Below, piece after piece: positions 25,816 through 34,228 of a stretch of 64,000 bases of DNA. Under the pieces are notes generated by a model, which did not search any database, was not told the origin of the DNA, and was given only the letters and a program-made list of their open reading frames with translations. Numbering within the stretch: the stretch's first letter is position 1; each line of letters opens with the position of its first letter. The stretch lies in the NCBI RefSeq assembly GCF_041734645.1, contig NZ_CP162010.1:1240001-1304000 (forward strand), in the 5' to 3' direction. Source of the stretch: Rodentibacter sp901420285. Lineage in GTDB: Bacteria > Pseudomonadota > Gammaproteobacteria > Enterobacterales > Pasteurellaceae. A program made the translations under genes and the position numbers.

Positions 25816-26820
25816 ATGAAAAAAATGCTTATCCTTTTGAGCACCGCATTGAGCGCCCTATTGACGGGCATCGTGAGCGCACAGGAACAAAGTTATTGGG
25901 CAGGCAATTTGCCTGAATCCTATAAAATTGAAAAAGTACTCAGCGCGGGCAATCCAAGCGATGTATTATTGCTTTCCATCGCCCCCAATAAATTAGCCGG
26001 TTTTGCGGGCTTTAACATGGAATCGAAAGCCGGTGTGTTATTTAGCGGCGAACTAAAAAATTTACCGACTTTAGGCAAAATTGCCGGCAAAGGCAGCACA
26101 CTTTCTAGCGAAAAAATTGTCGCCTTAAAGCCCGATTTGATTATTGACGTAGGCAACCTTACCGCAAATTATCAAGATCAAGCTGATCGCACTTTCGCAC
26201 AAACCCAAGTGCCGTATTTATTATTAGATGGCAAACTAAGCGAAACACCGAACTTACTGCGTTATTTGGGCAAATTGCTGGGTAATGAAAAACAGGCGGA
26301 AGAACAAGCGCGCTATGCTGAAGAAACATTGCGGCAAGCCGTTGATTTTGCTAAACAACATAGAAAAACCGCTTATTTAGCGCGTAATGCCAACGGATTA
26401 CAAACCGGGCAGAAAAATTCAATTCACACCGAAGCAATAGAATTAGTTGGCTTAAAAAATGTAGCAGAGGGCGAACAAAAAGGTTTAACGCAAGTTTCCA
26501 TGGAGCAACTTTTGCTATGGGATCCACAGATTATTTTCACTCAATATGACGAATTCTATAAAAAAGTGGCGCAAAATCCGCAGTGGCAGCAATTAAGTGC
26601 AGTCAAAAATCGACAAATTTTTTTCGTACCGCATACGCCATTTGGTTGGATTGATTCTCCGCCAAGTTTGAACCGCTTATTAGGCGTGCGTTGGTTACAA
26701 CACATATTAAGTGGCAAAGATAACGCAAGTTTTGTGCCGGAAATTCAACATTTCTACAAACTGTTCTACCACATTGATTTATCGACAGAACAAGCTTTGC
26801 AGCTGTTTCAACCACAATAA
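25816..26820 (+). CDS. Periplasmic metal-chelate binding protein (FecB/BtuF type)
   Basis: A 334-residue class III (cluster A) substrate-binding protein. Signal peptide MKKMLILLSTALSALLTGIVSA. The first lobe has PSDVLLLSIAPNKLAGFAG and VALKPDLIIDVG, and the second lobe QVSMEQLLLWDPQIIFTQ. The C-terminal WIDSPPSLNRLLGVRWL motif is common in binding proteins for iron, nickel or molybdate-type ligands rather than haem. It is the first gene of an importer operon; AAGGAG precedes the ATG. An exact 12-mer copy at 25840 encodes STAL within the signal peptide itself. The ligand cannot be read from the sequence; see the ModE-like site upstream. Confidence 0.85.
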   Translation: MKKMLILLSTALSALLTGIVSAQEQSYWAGNLPESYKIEKVLSAGNPSDVLLLSIAPNKLAGFAGFNMESKAGVLFSGELKNLPTLGKIAGKGSTLSSEKIVALKPDLIIDVGNLTANYQDQADRTFAQTQVPYLLLDGKLSETPNLLRYLGKLLGNEKQAEEQARYAEETLRQAVDFAKQHRKTAYLARNANGLQTGQKNSIHTEAIELVGLKNVAEGEQKGLTQVSMEQLLLWDPQIIFTQYDEFYKKVAQNPQWQQLSAVKNRQIFFVPHTPFGWIDSPPSLNRLLGVRWLQHILSGKDNASFVPEIQHFYKLFYHIDLSTEQALQLFQPQ

Positions 26821-27833
26821 TGAAAATTTCCTTTATCAGGCGTTCACCGCATCTTTTTTTACTATTGCTGTCGGGTCTATTGCTCAGCAGCATTTTATTG
26901 GCTTTAAATGCGGGAAAATATCCTCTTTCGCCCAACCAACTGTGGGATATGCTTGTTTGTGCGTTTAATCGACAATGCCAAAGCTCGCCAGAACAAATCA
27001 TATTATGGCAAATTCGTTTGCCGCGCATTGTAGCTGCCTGTTTAATTGGTGCCGCGCTGGCTTGTGCCGGCGCAACTTACCAAGGTATGTTTAAGAATCC
27101 GCTGGTTTCCCCCGATATTTTGGGTGTTTCAGCGGGCGCAGGCTTCGGTGCAAGTTTGGCGATTTTCTACAATTTGCCGATAATTTACGTCCAACTTTTT
27201 GCCTTCAGTGGCGGCATTTTAGCGGTGTTTTGTGTTTCTCTCATCGCTTCACGCGGGCGTACTCAAGATCCGATTTTGGTGCTGGTTTTGTCGGGTATTG
27301 CCATCGGTTCTTTACTCGGTGCCGGCATTTCGTTACTAAAAATTCTTGCCGATCCGTTCACACAATTACCCTCCATCACGTTTTGGCTGCTCGGAAGTCT
27401 TACCGCCATCAACCAACAAGATCTCGCGCAACTCATTCCGATACTGTTACTCGGTATTATTCCGCTATTCTTGCTTCGCTGGCGGTTAAATCTACTCTCT
27501 TTGGATGAAGAAGAAGCGCAAACCCTTGGCGTGCCGATCAAGCGTACCCGTTATATTTTGATTATTTTCAGCACGCTTTGTACTGCCGGTGCGGTGGCAA
27601 TGACCGGTATTATAGGCTGGGTTGGACTATTGATACCACATATCGCCCGTTTACTAGTCGGTGCGAATTTTATACAGCTATTACCCGCTTCTCTGCTACT
27701 TGGCGCAACATTCTTATTACTCACCGATACACTCGCCCGCACTATTGCCACCATTGAATTACCGCTCGGTATTTTAACTTCTGCTTGCGGTGCACCATTT
27801 TTCCTTTATTTATTAATACGAGGGCAAAAATGA
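26820..27833 (+). CDS. FecCD-family ABC permease
   Basis: A 337-residue inner-membrane permease with about 9-10 membrane segments. Family motifs are present: LPRIVAACLIGAALACAGATYQG, NPLVSPDILGVSAGAGFGA, the coupling-helix region FWLLGSLT, and GIIGWVGLLIPHIARLLVG near the C-terminus. It forms a homodimer in the known BtuC and MolB type II importers; MolB of H. influenzae carries molybdate, others iron chelates or B12. The ATG shares a base with the stop of the binding-protein gene (TAATG), so translation is coupled. Confidence 0.9.
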   Translation: MKISFIRRSPHLFLLLLSGLLLSSILLALNAGKYPLSPNQLWDMLVCAFNRQCQSSPEQIILWQIRLPRIVAACLIGAALACAGATYQGMFKNPLVSPDILGVSAGAGFGASLAIFYNLPIIYVQLFAFSGGILAVFCVSLIASRGRTQDPILVLVLSGIAIGSLLGAGISLLKILADPFTQLPSITFWLLGSLTAINQQDLAQLIPILLLGIIPLFLLRWRLNLLSLDEEEAQTLGVPIKRTRYILIIFSTLCTAGAVAMTGIIGWVGLLIPHIARLLVGANFIQLLPASLLLGATFLLLTDTLARTIATIELPLGILTSACGAPFFLYLLIRGQK

Positions 27834-28591
27834 CACTGCTGGAAACCCAAAACTTGGCTATCGGCTATCAAGGGAAAACCTTGATTTCAGATATTCATTT
27901 TACCCTTGCGGAAAACCAGATTTGTTGTTTGCTTGGCGCCAACGGTGCGGGCAAAAGTACCTTTTTGAAAACTCTGCTCGGCTTGCAACCGCCACTTGCC
28001 GGTAATATTTATTGGCGGGGAAAAGCTTTATCCCATTACTGCGCGACGGAACTTGCCCGCCACATGGCTTATGTGCCACAAGCCCATCAGCATTTATTTC
28101 CGTTTTCAGTGCAAGACGTAGTATTAATGGGGCGTTCAGCGTTTTTAAAATGGTATCAAACACCGAAAAAAATTGATTTGGAAGTTGCCTTAAACGCGTT
28201 AAAAGAGTTAGAAATCGAATATCTCGCTGAACGCTACTACCATCAATTAAGCGGCGGCGAAAAACAGTTGGTACTGATCGCACGAGCAATCGCCCAACAG
28301 GCAAAATTACTGATTATGGACGAACCGACCTCTAGCCTCGATTTCGGCAATCAAATTCGTGTGTTGGAAAAAATCAAACAGCTACAAAAACAACAAATTG
28401 CCTTAATTATCACAACGCACAATCCGCAGCAAGCCGCTTATTTGGCTGAAAATGTGGTCGTGCTAGATAAAACGCTAGGCTTTCGACAAGGTCCAAAGGA
28501 AGAATTACTAACTCTAAAAAATTTGGCAAAAATCTACCGTATTTCGCCTGATCTTTTACACCGCCACTTAAATCATCGCCCCAAACAATAA
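27830..28591 (+). CDS. ABC transporter ATPase of the FepC/BtuD/MolC type
   Basis: A 253-residue ATPase. Walker A is GANGAGKSTFLKTLLG, the Q-loop VPQAHQH, the signature LSGGEKQLVLIARA, Walker B LLIMDEPTSSLDFG and the H-loop TTHNPQQA. The frame is open from 27785, but the ATG at 27830 overlaps the permease stop as ATGA and gives the family start MTLLETQNLAIGYQGK. It powers the permease encoded just before it. It is followed after 22 bases by a methyltransferase gene, probably in the same transcript. Confidence 0.92.
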   Translation: MTLLETQNLAIGYQGKTLISDIHFTLAENQICCLLGANGAGKSTFLKTLLGLQPPLAGNIYWRGKALSHYCATELARHMAYVPQAHQHLFPFSVQDVVLMGRSAFLKWYQTPKKIDLEVALNALKELEIEYLAERYYHQLSGGEKQLVLIARAIAQQAKLLIMDEPTSSLDFGNQIRVLEKIKQLQKQQIALIITTHNPQQAAYLAENVVVLDKTLGFRQGPKEELLTLKNLAKIYRISPDLLHRHLNHRPKQ

Positions 28592-28613
28592 GAGTAAAAT
28601 AAGAGGAAATCAA

Positions 28614-29414
28614 ATGACTATTTACGACATCGACTTCGCCGAACTTTATCGACAGCATTTAATTGCCTGTAATCATTTCAATCTACCGCCCACCAAATGG
28701 GATAAAAAGGCGGCGAAAATGGCAGAAAATTTAGTGGGAAAACCGAGTGTGTACAACGAACGATTGTTACAAGCCATCAATATACAGGCCAATGAAACCG
28801 TGTTTGATATTGGCTGCGGACCGGGAACCCTCGCAATACCGCTGGCGCAACAATGCCAAGCCGTCTATGCGCTGGATTATAGTCAAGGAATGTTGGACTG
28901 TGTGGCGCGCTTTAAACAAGAACTGAATTTGCTAAATCTCACCACATTTCACCGCGCCTGGTCAGAAAATTGGGACGATATTCCACAAGCGGACGTAGTA
29001 TTGGCATCGCGCTCGACCTTAGTTGACGATTTAGACGATATGATTGACAAACTTTGCGCCAAAGCGAAAAAACGCGTCTTTTTAACTTCCGTTACACAGC
29101 GCCACTTTTTGGATGAAGGCGTTTTTACCGCCATTGAACGCGAAGATATCGGCTTTCCCACTTATATTTATTTACTCAACCGCTTATATCAAAAAGGCCT
29201 CCAAGCGAACCTAAACTTTATCGAAACCCAATCCGGCCATTTTCAAGGTGAAACCTTCGAGGATTTATTGGCTTCCGTCGAATTTTCCCTCGGCGCGCTA
29301 ACCGAAAAAGAAAAATCCGGATTAAAACATTTTTACGTTCAAAAACAAGCGAATGGCGAACCAATTTCACACGGGCAGAAAAAATGGGCGTTGATTTGGT
29401 GGGAACTCGATTAA
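28614..29414 (+). CDS. Class I SAM-dependent methyltransferase linked to the importer operon
   Basis: A 266-residue methyltransferase with SAM motif VFDIGCGPGTLAIPLA, the acidic ALDYSQGMLD, and a DVVLASRSTLVDD strand. The rest matches no specific enzyme that I can name. GAGGAAATC precedes the ATG. As last gene of the binding protein/permease/ATPase operon, it may modify the imported chelate or a metal cofactor, but nothing in the sequence proves this. Similar operon-end methyltransferases occur beside FecCD-type importers in other bacteria, to my knowledge without a settled role. Confidence 0.75.
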   Translation: MTIYDIDFAELYRQHLIACNHFNLPPTKWDKKAAKMAENLVGKPSVYNERLLQAINIQANETVFDIGCGPGTLAIPLAQQCQAVYALDYSQGMLDCVARFKQELNLLNLTTFHRAWSENWDDIPQADVVLASRSTLVDDLDDMIDKLCAKAKKRVFLTSVTQRHFLDEGVFTAIEREDIGFPTYIYLLNRLYQKGLQANLNFIETQSGHFQGETFEDLLASVEFSLGALTEKEKSGLKHFYVQKQANGEPISHGQKKWALIWWELD

Positions 29415-29416
29415 TG

Positions 29417-29442
29417 CCGTCAAGCCAAGATTGACGGGCTTT
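29417..29442 (+). terminator. Hairpin after the importer operon
   Basis: CCGTCAA (29417-29423) pairs with TTGACGG (29431-29437), followed by GCTTT. The T tract is short, so termination may be partial. A 12-mer copy starts directly after it. Confidence 0.4.
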
Positions 29443-29454
29443 CAATGCGGTGCT
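29443..29454 (-). repeat. 12-mer CAATGCGGTGCT, intergenic copy
   Basis: An exact copy in reverse orientation between the convergent methyltransferase and tcdA genes. Confidence 0.75.
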
Positions 29455-29491
29455 GAAAACGATCGTCAATACTGTTTTTTTTTGAGGTTGA

Positions 29492-30280
29492 TCAGACGTT
29501 GTTTTTATCGGAGAGGTAATTTTTCAATATTTTATCAATCACGCGCGACACGGCGAAAAAACCGAAAGTGGCGGTGATCATGGTTGCAGCGCCGAAGCCG
29601 TTGGCGCAATTCATGGTCGCGGAAACTGCACAACCTTCAGCCATTTTTGGAAAAATCAGCGGTTGCGTGGAGAACACCGCATCCACGCCGAATTTGCGTT
29701 GCGGGTTTTGACTAAAATTAAAATCCTTGCGTAAAACCGAGCGCACTTTTGCTAACAACGGATCTTGAATGGTTTTACTTAAGTCAGCAATTTGAATTTG
29801 ACTCGGATCCGTTTGTCCACCTGCCCCGCCGACACTGATGATTTTGATTTTATGGCGCTTACAATAAGCAATCATTGCAGCTTTGGTTTTCACATTGTCG
29901 ATAGCATCGATCACGTAATCGTAACCGCGAATTAAATAATCCGCTTGATTTTCGGGCGAAATAAAGTCATCAATAATATTCACCGTACACTGCGGGTTAA
30001 TTAACTTCACGCGTTCCGCCATCACTTCCGTTTTGAGTTTGCCGATATTACCGCTTAACGCCGGTAATTGGCGATTAATATTGGTGACGCAAATGTCATC
30101 CATATCGATCAAAGTAAGCTGACCGACCCCGGAACGCGCCAAAGCCTCTACTGCCCACGAGCCAACACCGCCGATGCCGACCACGCAAATATGCGCGCGG
30201 CGTAAGCGTTCAAGTCCTGCCGGCGTATAAAGCCGTCCGATACCGCCAAAACGTTGTTCGTAATTATCTGCACGAGCCAT
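29492..30280 (-). CDS. tcdA: tRNA threonylcarbamoyladenosine dehydratase TcdA
   Basis: An E1-like (ThiF fold) ATP-dependent enzyme that dehydrates t6A37 in tRNA to the cyclic ct6A form. It has 262 residues. The nucleotide-binding loop is VVGIGGVGSWAVEALARSG, followed by LIDMDDICVTNINRQ, with GGAGGQTDP and FGAATMITATFGF near the end. The frame extends to 30295, but the ATG at 30280 overlaps the mltA stop (TAATG) and gives the usual start. The mltA-tcdA pair is also adjacent in E. coli. Sulphur for the related cycle comes from CsdA/CsdE, not seen here. Confidence 0.93.
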   Translation of the reverse strand: MARADNYEQRFGGIGRLYTPAGLERLRRAHICVVGIGGVGSWAVEALARSGVGQLTLIDMDDICVTNINRQLPALSGNIGKLKTEVMAERVKLINPQCTVNIIDDFISPENQADYLIRGYDYVIDAIDNVKTKAAMIAYCKRHKIKIISVGGAGGQTDPSQIQIADLSKTIQDPLLAKVRSVLRKDFNFSQNPQRKFGVDAVFSTQPLIFPKMAEGCAVSATMNCANGFGAATMITATFGFFAVSRVIDKILKNYLSDKNNV

Positions 30281-31404
30281 TAATTTAACACCCAAACGCG
30301 TCCGTAATGCTTGGAAAGTCCGGCAATATGGCCGGCCTCATCACCGATGCCGCGGTATAAGTCGAAATGGTGGCCGTTCACCGCACCACCCACGTCTAAC
30401 GCCACCATTAAGTGAAGTTTATGCGTGCCTTTCCAATTGCCATCATTGTCAATATCCGGAACTTCCACTAACAACACCGTGCCGGAAGGAATAAGGTTGC
30501 GATCAGACGCCACCGCCGCCATCGGCACGAGTGGCACACCGGCCGAGCCTTTTACTTTACCGCTCGGATCATTTTTGAAGAATACGTAAGACGGATTGCG
30601 TTCCAACAAACCTTGTACGCGCGACGGATTGGCTTTGCCCCAATCACGGATCGCCTGAATCGACATTTTTTCCTTTGGAATTTCGCCGTCTTCTACTAAT
30701 AAGCGGCCAACCGCTTGATATTTAAAGCCGTTTTGACCGGCGTAGGCAAAGTAATTTAAATTGCCGTTGCCAAAATCCACGTAACCGCTACCTTGCACGC
30801 CGAGTAAAAAGTTATCCAACATAGAATCGCTGTACGCCAGTTCTAAGCCTTTCCCCGCCAAGGCGCCGTTATAAATTTGCTGGCGAGTGAAACGCTTATT
30901 GACCGGCATGGCGTAAATCGGATGTTGATATTTGCCTTGCGGTGAACGACGCGCGTGGAGCACGGGTGAATAATAACCGGTCATCAAAACGTTTTGATAA
31001 CCATCGAAACCTTTCATAATTTGCGGCTGAATACCAAATTGCGATAATTGATTAACATCAGCACCGGAAAGCACCCAGCCGATAATTTTTTCGTAATTGC
31101 CGTAAAAACGCTCGGCCAATTTGGCCGAATAACCTTTCACATTAGAAAGTTGGGTTAAAAAATCGCCTTGATTAATCACCGCACTTTGATTTTCTACGCG
31201 GGAAACCGGTGCGAGCATCGCTTGTTGATAATGACGACCACCGTATTTGGCGCCGAATTTTTGCGGATCGTCGCCCGTCGGCGTTAAGAGAGGCGAGCTG
31301 CCATGCAATACGCGGCTATTCGACGAACCGCCGCAAGCTGCCAAAATCGAGACAACCGCCACGATGGAAAAGATTTTTAAAATAAAATTTTTACGGGATT
31401 TCAT
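30280..31404 (-). CDS. mltA: Membrane-bound lytic murein transglycosylase A
   Basis: An outer-membrane lipoprotein that cleaves peptidoglycan glycan strands, leaving 1,6-anhydro ends. It has 374 residues with the lipobox LAAC (cysteine 24) after a short hydrophobic signal. The MltA domain shows GYYSPVLHARR, LGVQGSGYV and the C-terminal 3D domain VALDVGGAVNGHHFDLYRG with its catalytic aspartate. The frame is open to 31446, but only the ATG at 31404 gives a proper lipoprotein signal. It is the first gene of an operon with tcdA. An exact uptake signal lies inside at 31178. Confidence 0.95.
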   Translation of the reverse strand: MKSRKNFILKIFSIVAVVSILAACGGSSNSRVLHGSSPLLTPTGDDPQKFGAKYGGRHYQQAMLAPVSRVENQSAVINQGDFLTQLSNVKGYSAKLAERFYGNYEKIIGWVLSGADVNQLSQFGIQPQIMKGFDGYQNVLMTGYYSPVLHARRSPQGKYQHPIYAMPVNKRFTRQQIYNGALAGKGLELAYSDSMLDNFLLGVQGSGYVDFGNGNLNYFAYAGQNGFKYQAVGRLLVEDGEIPKEKMSIQAIRDWGKANPSRVQGLLERNPSYVFFKNDPSGKVKGSAGVPLVPMAAVASDRNLIPSGTVLLVEVPDIDNDGNWKGTHKLHLMVALDVGGAVNGHHFDLYRGIGDEAGHIAGLSKHYGRVWVLN

Positions 31405-31556
31405 AACGCGTCCAAGACGATAAATTCTGATTATTGAAGGGCGCATACGCTATCAAAATTTATCCGAAAGGACTAGCCCTATTTCGTTAAAACGATGAAG
31501 AAATAAACGCCTTGTTTATTTTCTTAACAATCGAGCATTTTAATTTTGTTTAAGGC

Positions 31557-31584
31557 TTGCAAAATTTTTTGAACGGCGTATAGT
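31557..31584 (+). promoter_or_regulatory. Promoter of the initiator tRNA gene
   Basis: TTGCAA (31557-31562), a 16-base spacer and TATAGT (31579-31584), followed by the GC-rich discriminator GCCGGCC. It stands 13 bases before the tRNA and has the features of a stringently controlled promoter. Confidence 0.65.
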
Positions 31585-31597
31585 GCCGGCCGTCAGA

Positions 31598-31674
31598 CGC
31601 GGGGTGGAGCAGCTTGGTAGCTCGTCGGGCTCATAACCCGAAGGCCGTCGGTTCAAATCCGGCCCCCGCAACCA
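31598..31674 (+). tRNA. metZ: Initiator tRNA-fMet (CAT)
   Basis: A 77-base tRNA with the initiator hallmarks: an unpaired C at position 1 (CGCGGGG...CCCCGCA), the GGG/CCC pairs flanking the anticodon loop (CGGGCTCATAACCCG) and encoded CCA. It is nearly identical to E. coli tRNA-fMet. It is transcribed alone. Confidence 0.98.
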
Positions 31675-31680
31675 AATTTT

Positions 31681-31708
31681 AAAGCATCGATGAAATCGAT
31701 GCTTTTTT
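31681..31708 (+). terminator. Terminator of the initiator tRNA
   Basis: AAGCATCGAT (31682-31691), loop GAA, ATCGATGCTT (31695-31704) and a T tract. Confidence 0.85.
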
Positions 31709-31757
31709 CTTACTTGAAATTTTGTAAACTACGCCGCGTTCAACGAACTTCTCCAAC

Positions 31758-31769
31758 AGCACCGCATTG
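31758..31769 (+). repeat. 12-mer AGCACCGCATTG, intergenic copy
   Basis: An exact copy 7 bases before the rlmM stop codon side, followed by AAGCG as in several other copies. No inverted partner is present. Confidence 0.75.
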
Positions 31770-31775
31770 AAGCGC

Positions 31776-32876
31776 CTATTTTAGGGCGATATGCACGGTG
31801 ATTTCTTCCCTGTCGTGGTACAAATGTTTAGCTTGAAGAGTAAAACGAAGGTTTTGCGCGGTTAGTTTATCCGATAACGTTTCCAAGCATTGCATTACTT
31901 CTTGATAACGTTTTTTCATCGGCAATTTCAAATTAAAAATAGCTTCACGGCACCAACCGTTTACCAACCATTTACTAATCAAATTCACGATGCGGCTCGG
32001 TTGTTCCACCATATCGCACACGAGCCAATGAATTTGTTTGCGCTTCGGCGGCTGAAATTTAAAACCGTCTTCCGAACAATGCTCGATTCGCCCCGTTTCA
32101 TGCAAACTTTCCGCCATTTTTCCGTGATCTACCGCATAAACGAACAAACCACGTTTTACCAGTTGATACGTCCAACCGCCCGGACAAGCGCCGAGATCCA
32201 CACCGATCATTGTTTCATTGAGACGTTTGCTTTCTTCTTTGCGCGGAATAAAAGTTAAAATTGCTTCTTCTAGTTTTAACGTCGAACGACTCGGCGCTGC
32301 GGCCGGAAATTTCAAACGCGGAATGCCCATAAAATGCGGCGAATGATTATCTGCATAAGAATAACCCGCATAGCAACAATTCGGTTTAATGAAAAAGCAA
32401 TGTAAAAAACACTGCGAAAACCGAGTGTGTGTCACATTTGATGCTGCGGCAAGCCAACCTTGTTTTTTTAAAGCTCGTCTTAATGGCACGGTGAATTTGC
32501 GACAGAAGGTAGAAAGTTCTTTCGATTCGTCGGTATCCGCCGTTTCAACAAAAAGCTCAACGGATTGGCTGAAATTGATTTGCGCCGAAAGCGCGTTAAA
32601 CGCAGTTAAAATCGGGCTGATACGATCGGACGAATCAAGATTTTCCAACAAATCGGACACCACCAACAGTTGGCGGGCGAAAATTAATCGATTGAAAGGA
32701 ATTTCGCGCGCTAGGCGATCCGCTTCATTCGGCTGATAACATTCAAAAATCACATAACCGGAATTTTCTTGCACGCGAGCAAAACCCAACGCGCCCAATG
32801 CGGTGCTAAACGCGGAGATCTCCGCCGCTGTTTCTTTTTCAAAGCCAGGGCGACAATATAACGCTAATTTATTCAT
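31776..32876 (-). CDS. rlmM: 23S rRNA 2'-O-ribose methyltransferase RlmM
   Basis: RlmM methylates the 2'-OH of C2498 in 23S rRNA. It has 366 residues. The N-terminal THUMP-like region is followed by the Rossmann methyltransferase domain with GVDLGACPGGWTYQLVKRG and VYAVDHGKMAESL; the catalytic K-D-K-E type residues are spread over VCDMVE and FNLKLPMKKRYQE. Its start overlaps the gcvA end by 8 bases, so the two are cotranscribed. The gcvA-rlmM proximity matches E. coli, where a ygdD gene lies between; here a ygdD-like gene is found far away next to hrpA. A 12-mer copy is in frame at 32796 (FSTALGALG). Confidence 0.95.
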   Translation of the reverse strand: MNKLALYCRPGFEKETAAEISAFSTALGALGFARVQENSGYVIFECYQPNEADRLAREIPFNRLIFARQLLVVSDLLENLDSSDRISPILTAFNALSAQINFSQSVELFVETADTDESKELSTFCRKFTVPLRRALKKQGWLAAASNVTHTRFSQCFLHCFFIKPNCCYAGYSYADNHSPHFMGIPRLKFPAAAPSRSTLKLEEAILTFIPRKEESKRLNETMIGVDLGACPGGWTYQLVKRGLFVYAVDHGKMAESLHETGRIEHCSEDGFKFQPPKRKQIHWLVCDMVEQPSRIVNLISKWLVNGWCREAIFNLKLPMKKRYQEVMQCLETLSDKLTAQNLRFTLQAKHLYHDREEITVHIALK

Positions 32877-33762
32877 GTTCTTCTTTTCTTATTGCCGCAA
32901 TAATCCAGCGGCGGAAAGCTTGGATTTGTTCGTCATCAAGGCGATCGAGATGGTTCACCACATAGAAAGATTTCGGATCGGGAAAATCCGTTGGTAACAC
33001 CTCCTTCAATAAACCGTGTTCGATTTCCTGTAACGCCAGCAAACGATTGGCCAATGCTACGCCTTGTCCGTGAATGGCAGCTTGTAGCGCCATAAAAGTG
33101 TGGCTAAACAACGGACCTTGCTGAATATTCAATTCATCAATCGCTAAATAGTCCGCCATTGCGCGCCAGTTATCACGTGTATGCGTGTGAATTAATGTGT
33201 GGTGTTTTAAATCTTCCTTAGTGTAAATCGGATTTTTCGCCAACAGTTCCGGCGATGCCAGAATCAGTAAATTTTCTTTACCGAGGCGATCCACCTGCAA
33301 ATTCTGCCAATTACCTTTACCGTAATAAACAGCAAGATCAATTTCTTTGCTCAATAAACCTTCGTCTTGATCCACCCCTTTTAAACGCACTTCAATTTCG
33401 GGGTGAAGCCGATTGAAATCGCTTAAATGCGGTACCAACCATTGAATACCGAATGTTTGCGGCACGCTGATGCTTAAGTGGGGGTCATTTTTTAAGGTCA
33501 GCAATCGCTCGGTAGCTTCATTGAGTTTACGCAGAATTTTATTAATATCGGCAAAGTAAGTTTTGCCGAATTCCGTTAATTCGAGCGCGCGATTCTTTCG
33601 TTTAAACAATTCGACGCCTAAAAAATCTTCCAATAATTTAATTTGATGACTCACCGCCGCTTGAGTCACAAAAAGTTCATCGGCGGCTTTTGTAAAACTT
33701 AAATGCCTTGCGGCGGATTCGAAAGATTTCAGTGAATTCAAGGGAGGCAAACGTTTATACAT
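32869..33762 (-). CDS. gcvA: LysR-type regulator GcvA
   Basis: In E. coli GcvA activates the glycine cleavage operon and the sRNA gcvB when glycine is plentiful. It has 297 residues. The N-terminal winged helix-turn-helix (LSFTKAADELFVTQAAVSHQIKLLEDFLG) and the start MYKRLPPLNSLKSFESAARH follow GcvA closely. The effector domain ends in PKSFYVVNHLD...AFRRWI. It is divergent from gcvB, as in enterobacteria, with an ATTAG-N5-CTAAT palindrome between them. No gcvTHP genes lie in the window. Confidence 0.92.
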   Translation of the reverse strand: MYKRLPPLNSLKSFESAARHLSFTKAADELFVTQAAVSHQIKLLEDFLGVELFKRKNRALELTEFGKTYFADINKILRKLNEATERLLTLKNDPHLSISVPQTFGIQWLVPHLSDFNRLHPEIEVRLKGVDQDEGLLSKEIDLAVYYGKGNWQNLQVDRLGKENLLILASPELLAKNPIYTKEDLKHHTLIHTHTRDNWRAMADYLAIDELNIQQGPLFSHTFMALQAAIHGQGVALANRLLALQEIEHGLLKEVLPTDFPDPKSFYVVNHLDRLDDEQIQAFRRWIIAAIRKEEHE

Positions 33763-33814
33763 AATTCTTTCCAGAAATAATTTTTTCTTCTATAATGCTC
33801 GGGAGTTAATTCAC

Positions 33815-33829
33815 ATTAGTTTTTCTAAT
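33815..33829. promoter_or_regulatory. GcvA binding site candidate
   Basis: ATTAG-TTTTT-CTAAT is an inverted repeat of the CTAAT element recognised by GcvA, placed between the gcvA start and the expected gcvB start, about 33 bases before the latter. It could serve gcvB activation and gcvA autoregulation. Confidence 0.6.
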
Positions 33830-33854
33830 TCTACAAATAAAAAAACATCACTTG

Positions 33855-34068
33855 TCCTTCCTGAGCCTAATTTCTACAATGCACGCATACTTAAAGATTG
33901 GTAATTCCTTACTAGTTAATGAGTTTCGGACTTAAGTATGATGTTGTGTTTGCATATAGTTCGGGAAACCGAACGTGAGTAACGAATTAAGTTACTTATT
34001 TACTTCCTGTATAATATTGTTTCAACCTTTTGGTTAAACGCCACTCATTACGAGTGGCGTTTTTTTTT
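33855..34068 (+). ncRNA. gcvB: GcvB small regulatory RNA
   Basis: A roughly 214-base RNA gene divergent from gcvA. Its 5' end (CTTCCTGAGCC) resembles E. coli GcvB. The G/U-rich target-binding element TGTTGTGTTTGC is at 33942-33953, and a second conserved stretch ACTTCCTGTATAA lies near 34001. It ends in a strong terminator: AAACGCCACTC (34036-34046), ATTAC, GAGTGGCGTTT (34052-34062) and T's. GcvB with Hfq represses many amino-acid and peptide transporter mRNAs. Only one G/U-rich element is clear. The 5' end is estimated by similarity, within a few bases. Confidence 0.8.
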
Positions 34069-34228
34069 CGTTGAATTTTAACATATTTCGCACTGTTTTT
34101 CTTCCTTAACTTTATAACCGCACAAATTTTGAGAAATCACAAAAAATTTCCGTTTAAAGGTTTAAATGCCAAAAATTATGGTGTAGATTAACCGGCATTT
34201 CATTCAAAACAAATATAAGGGAAGCAAA

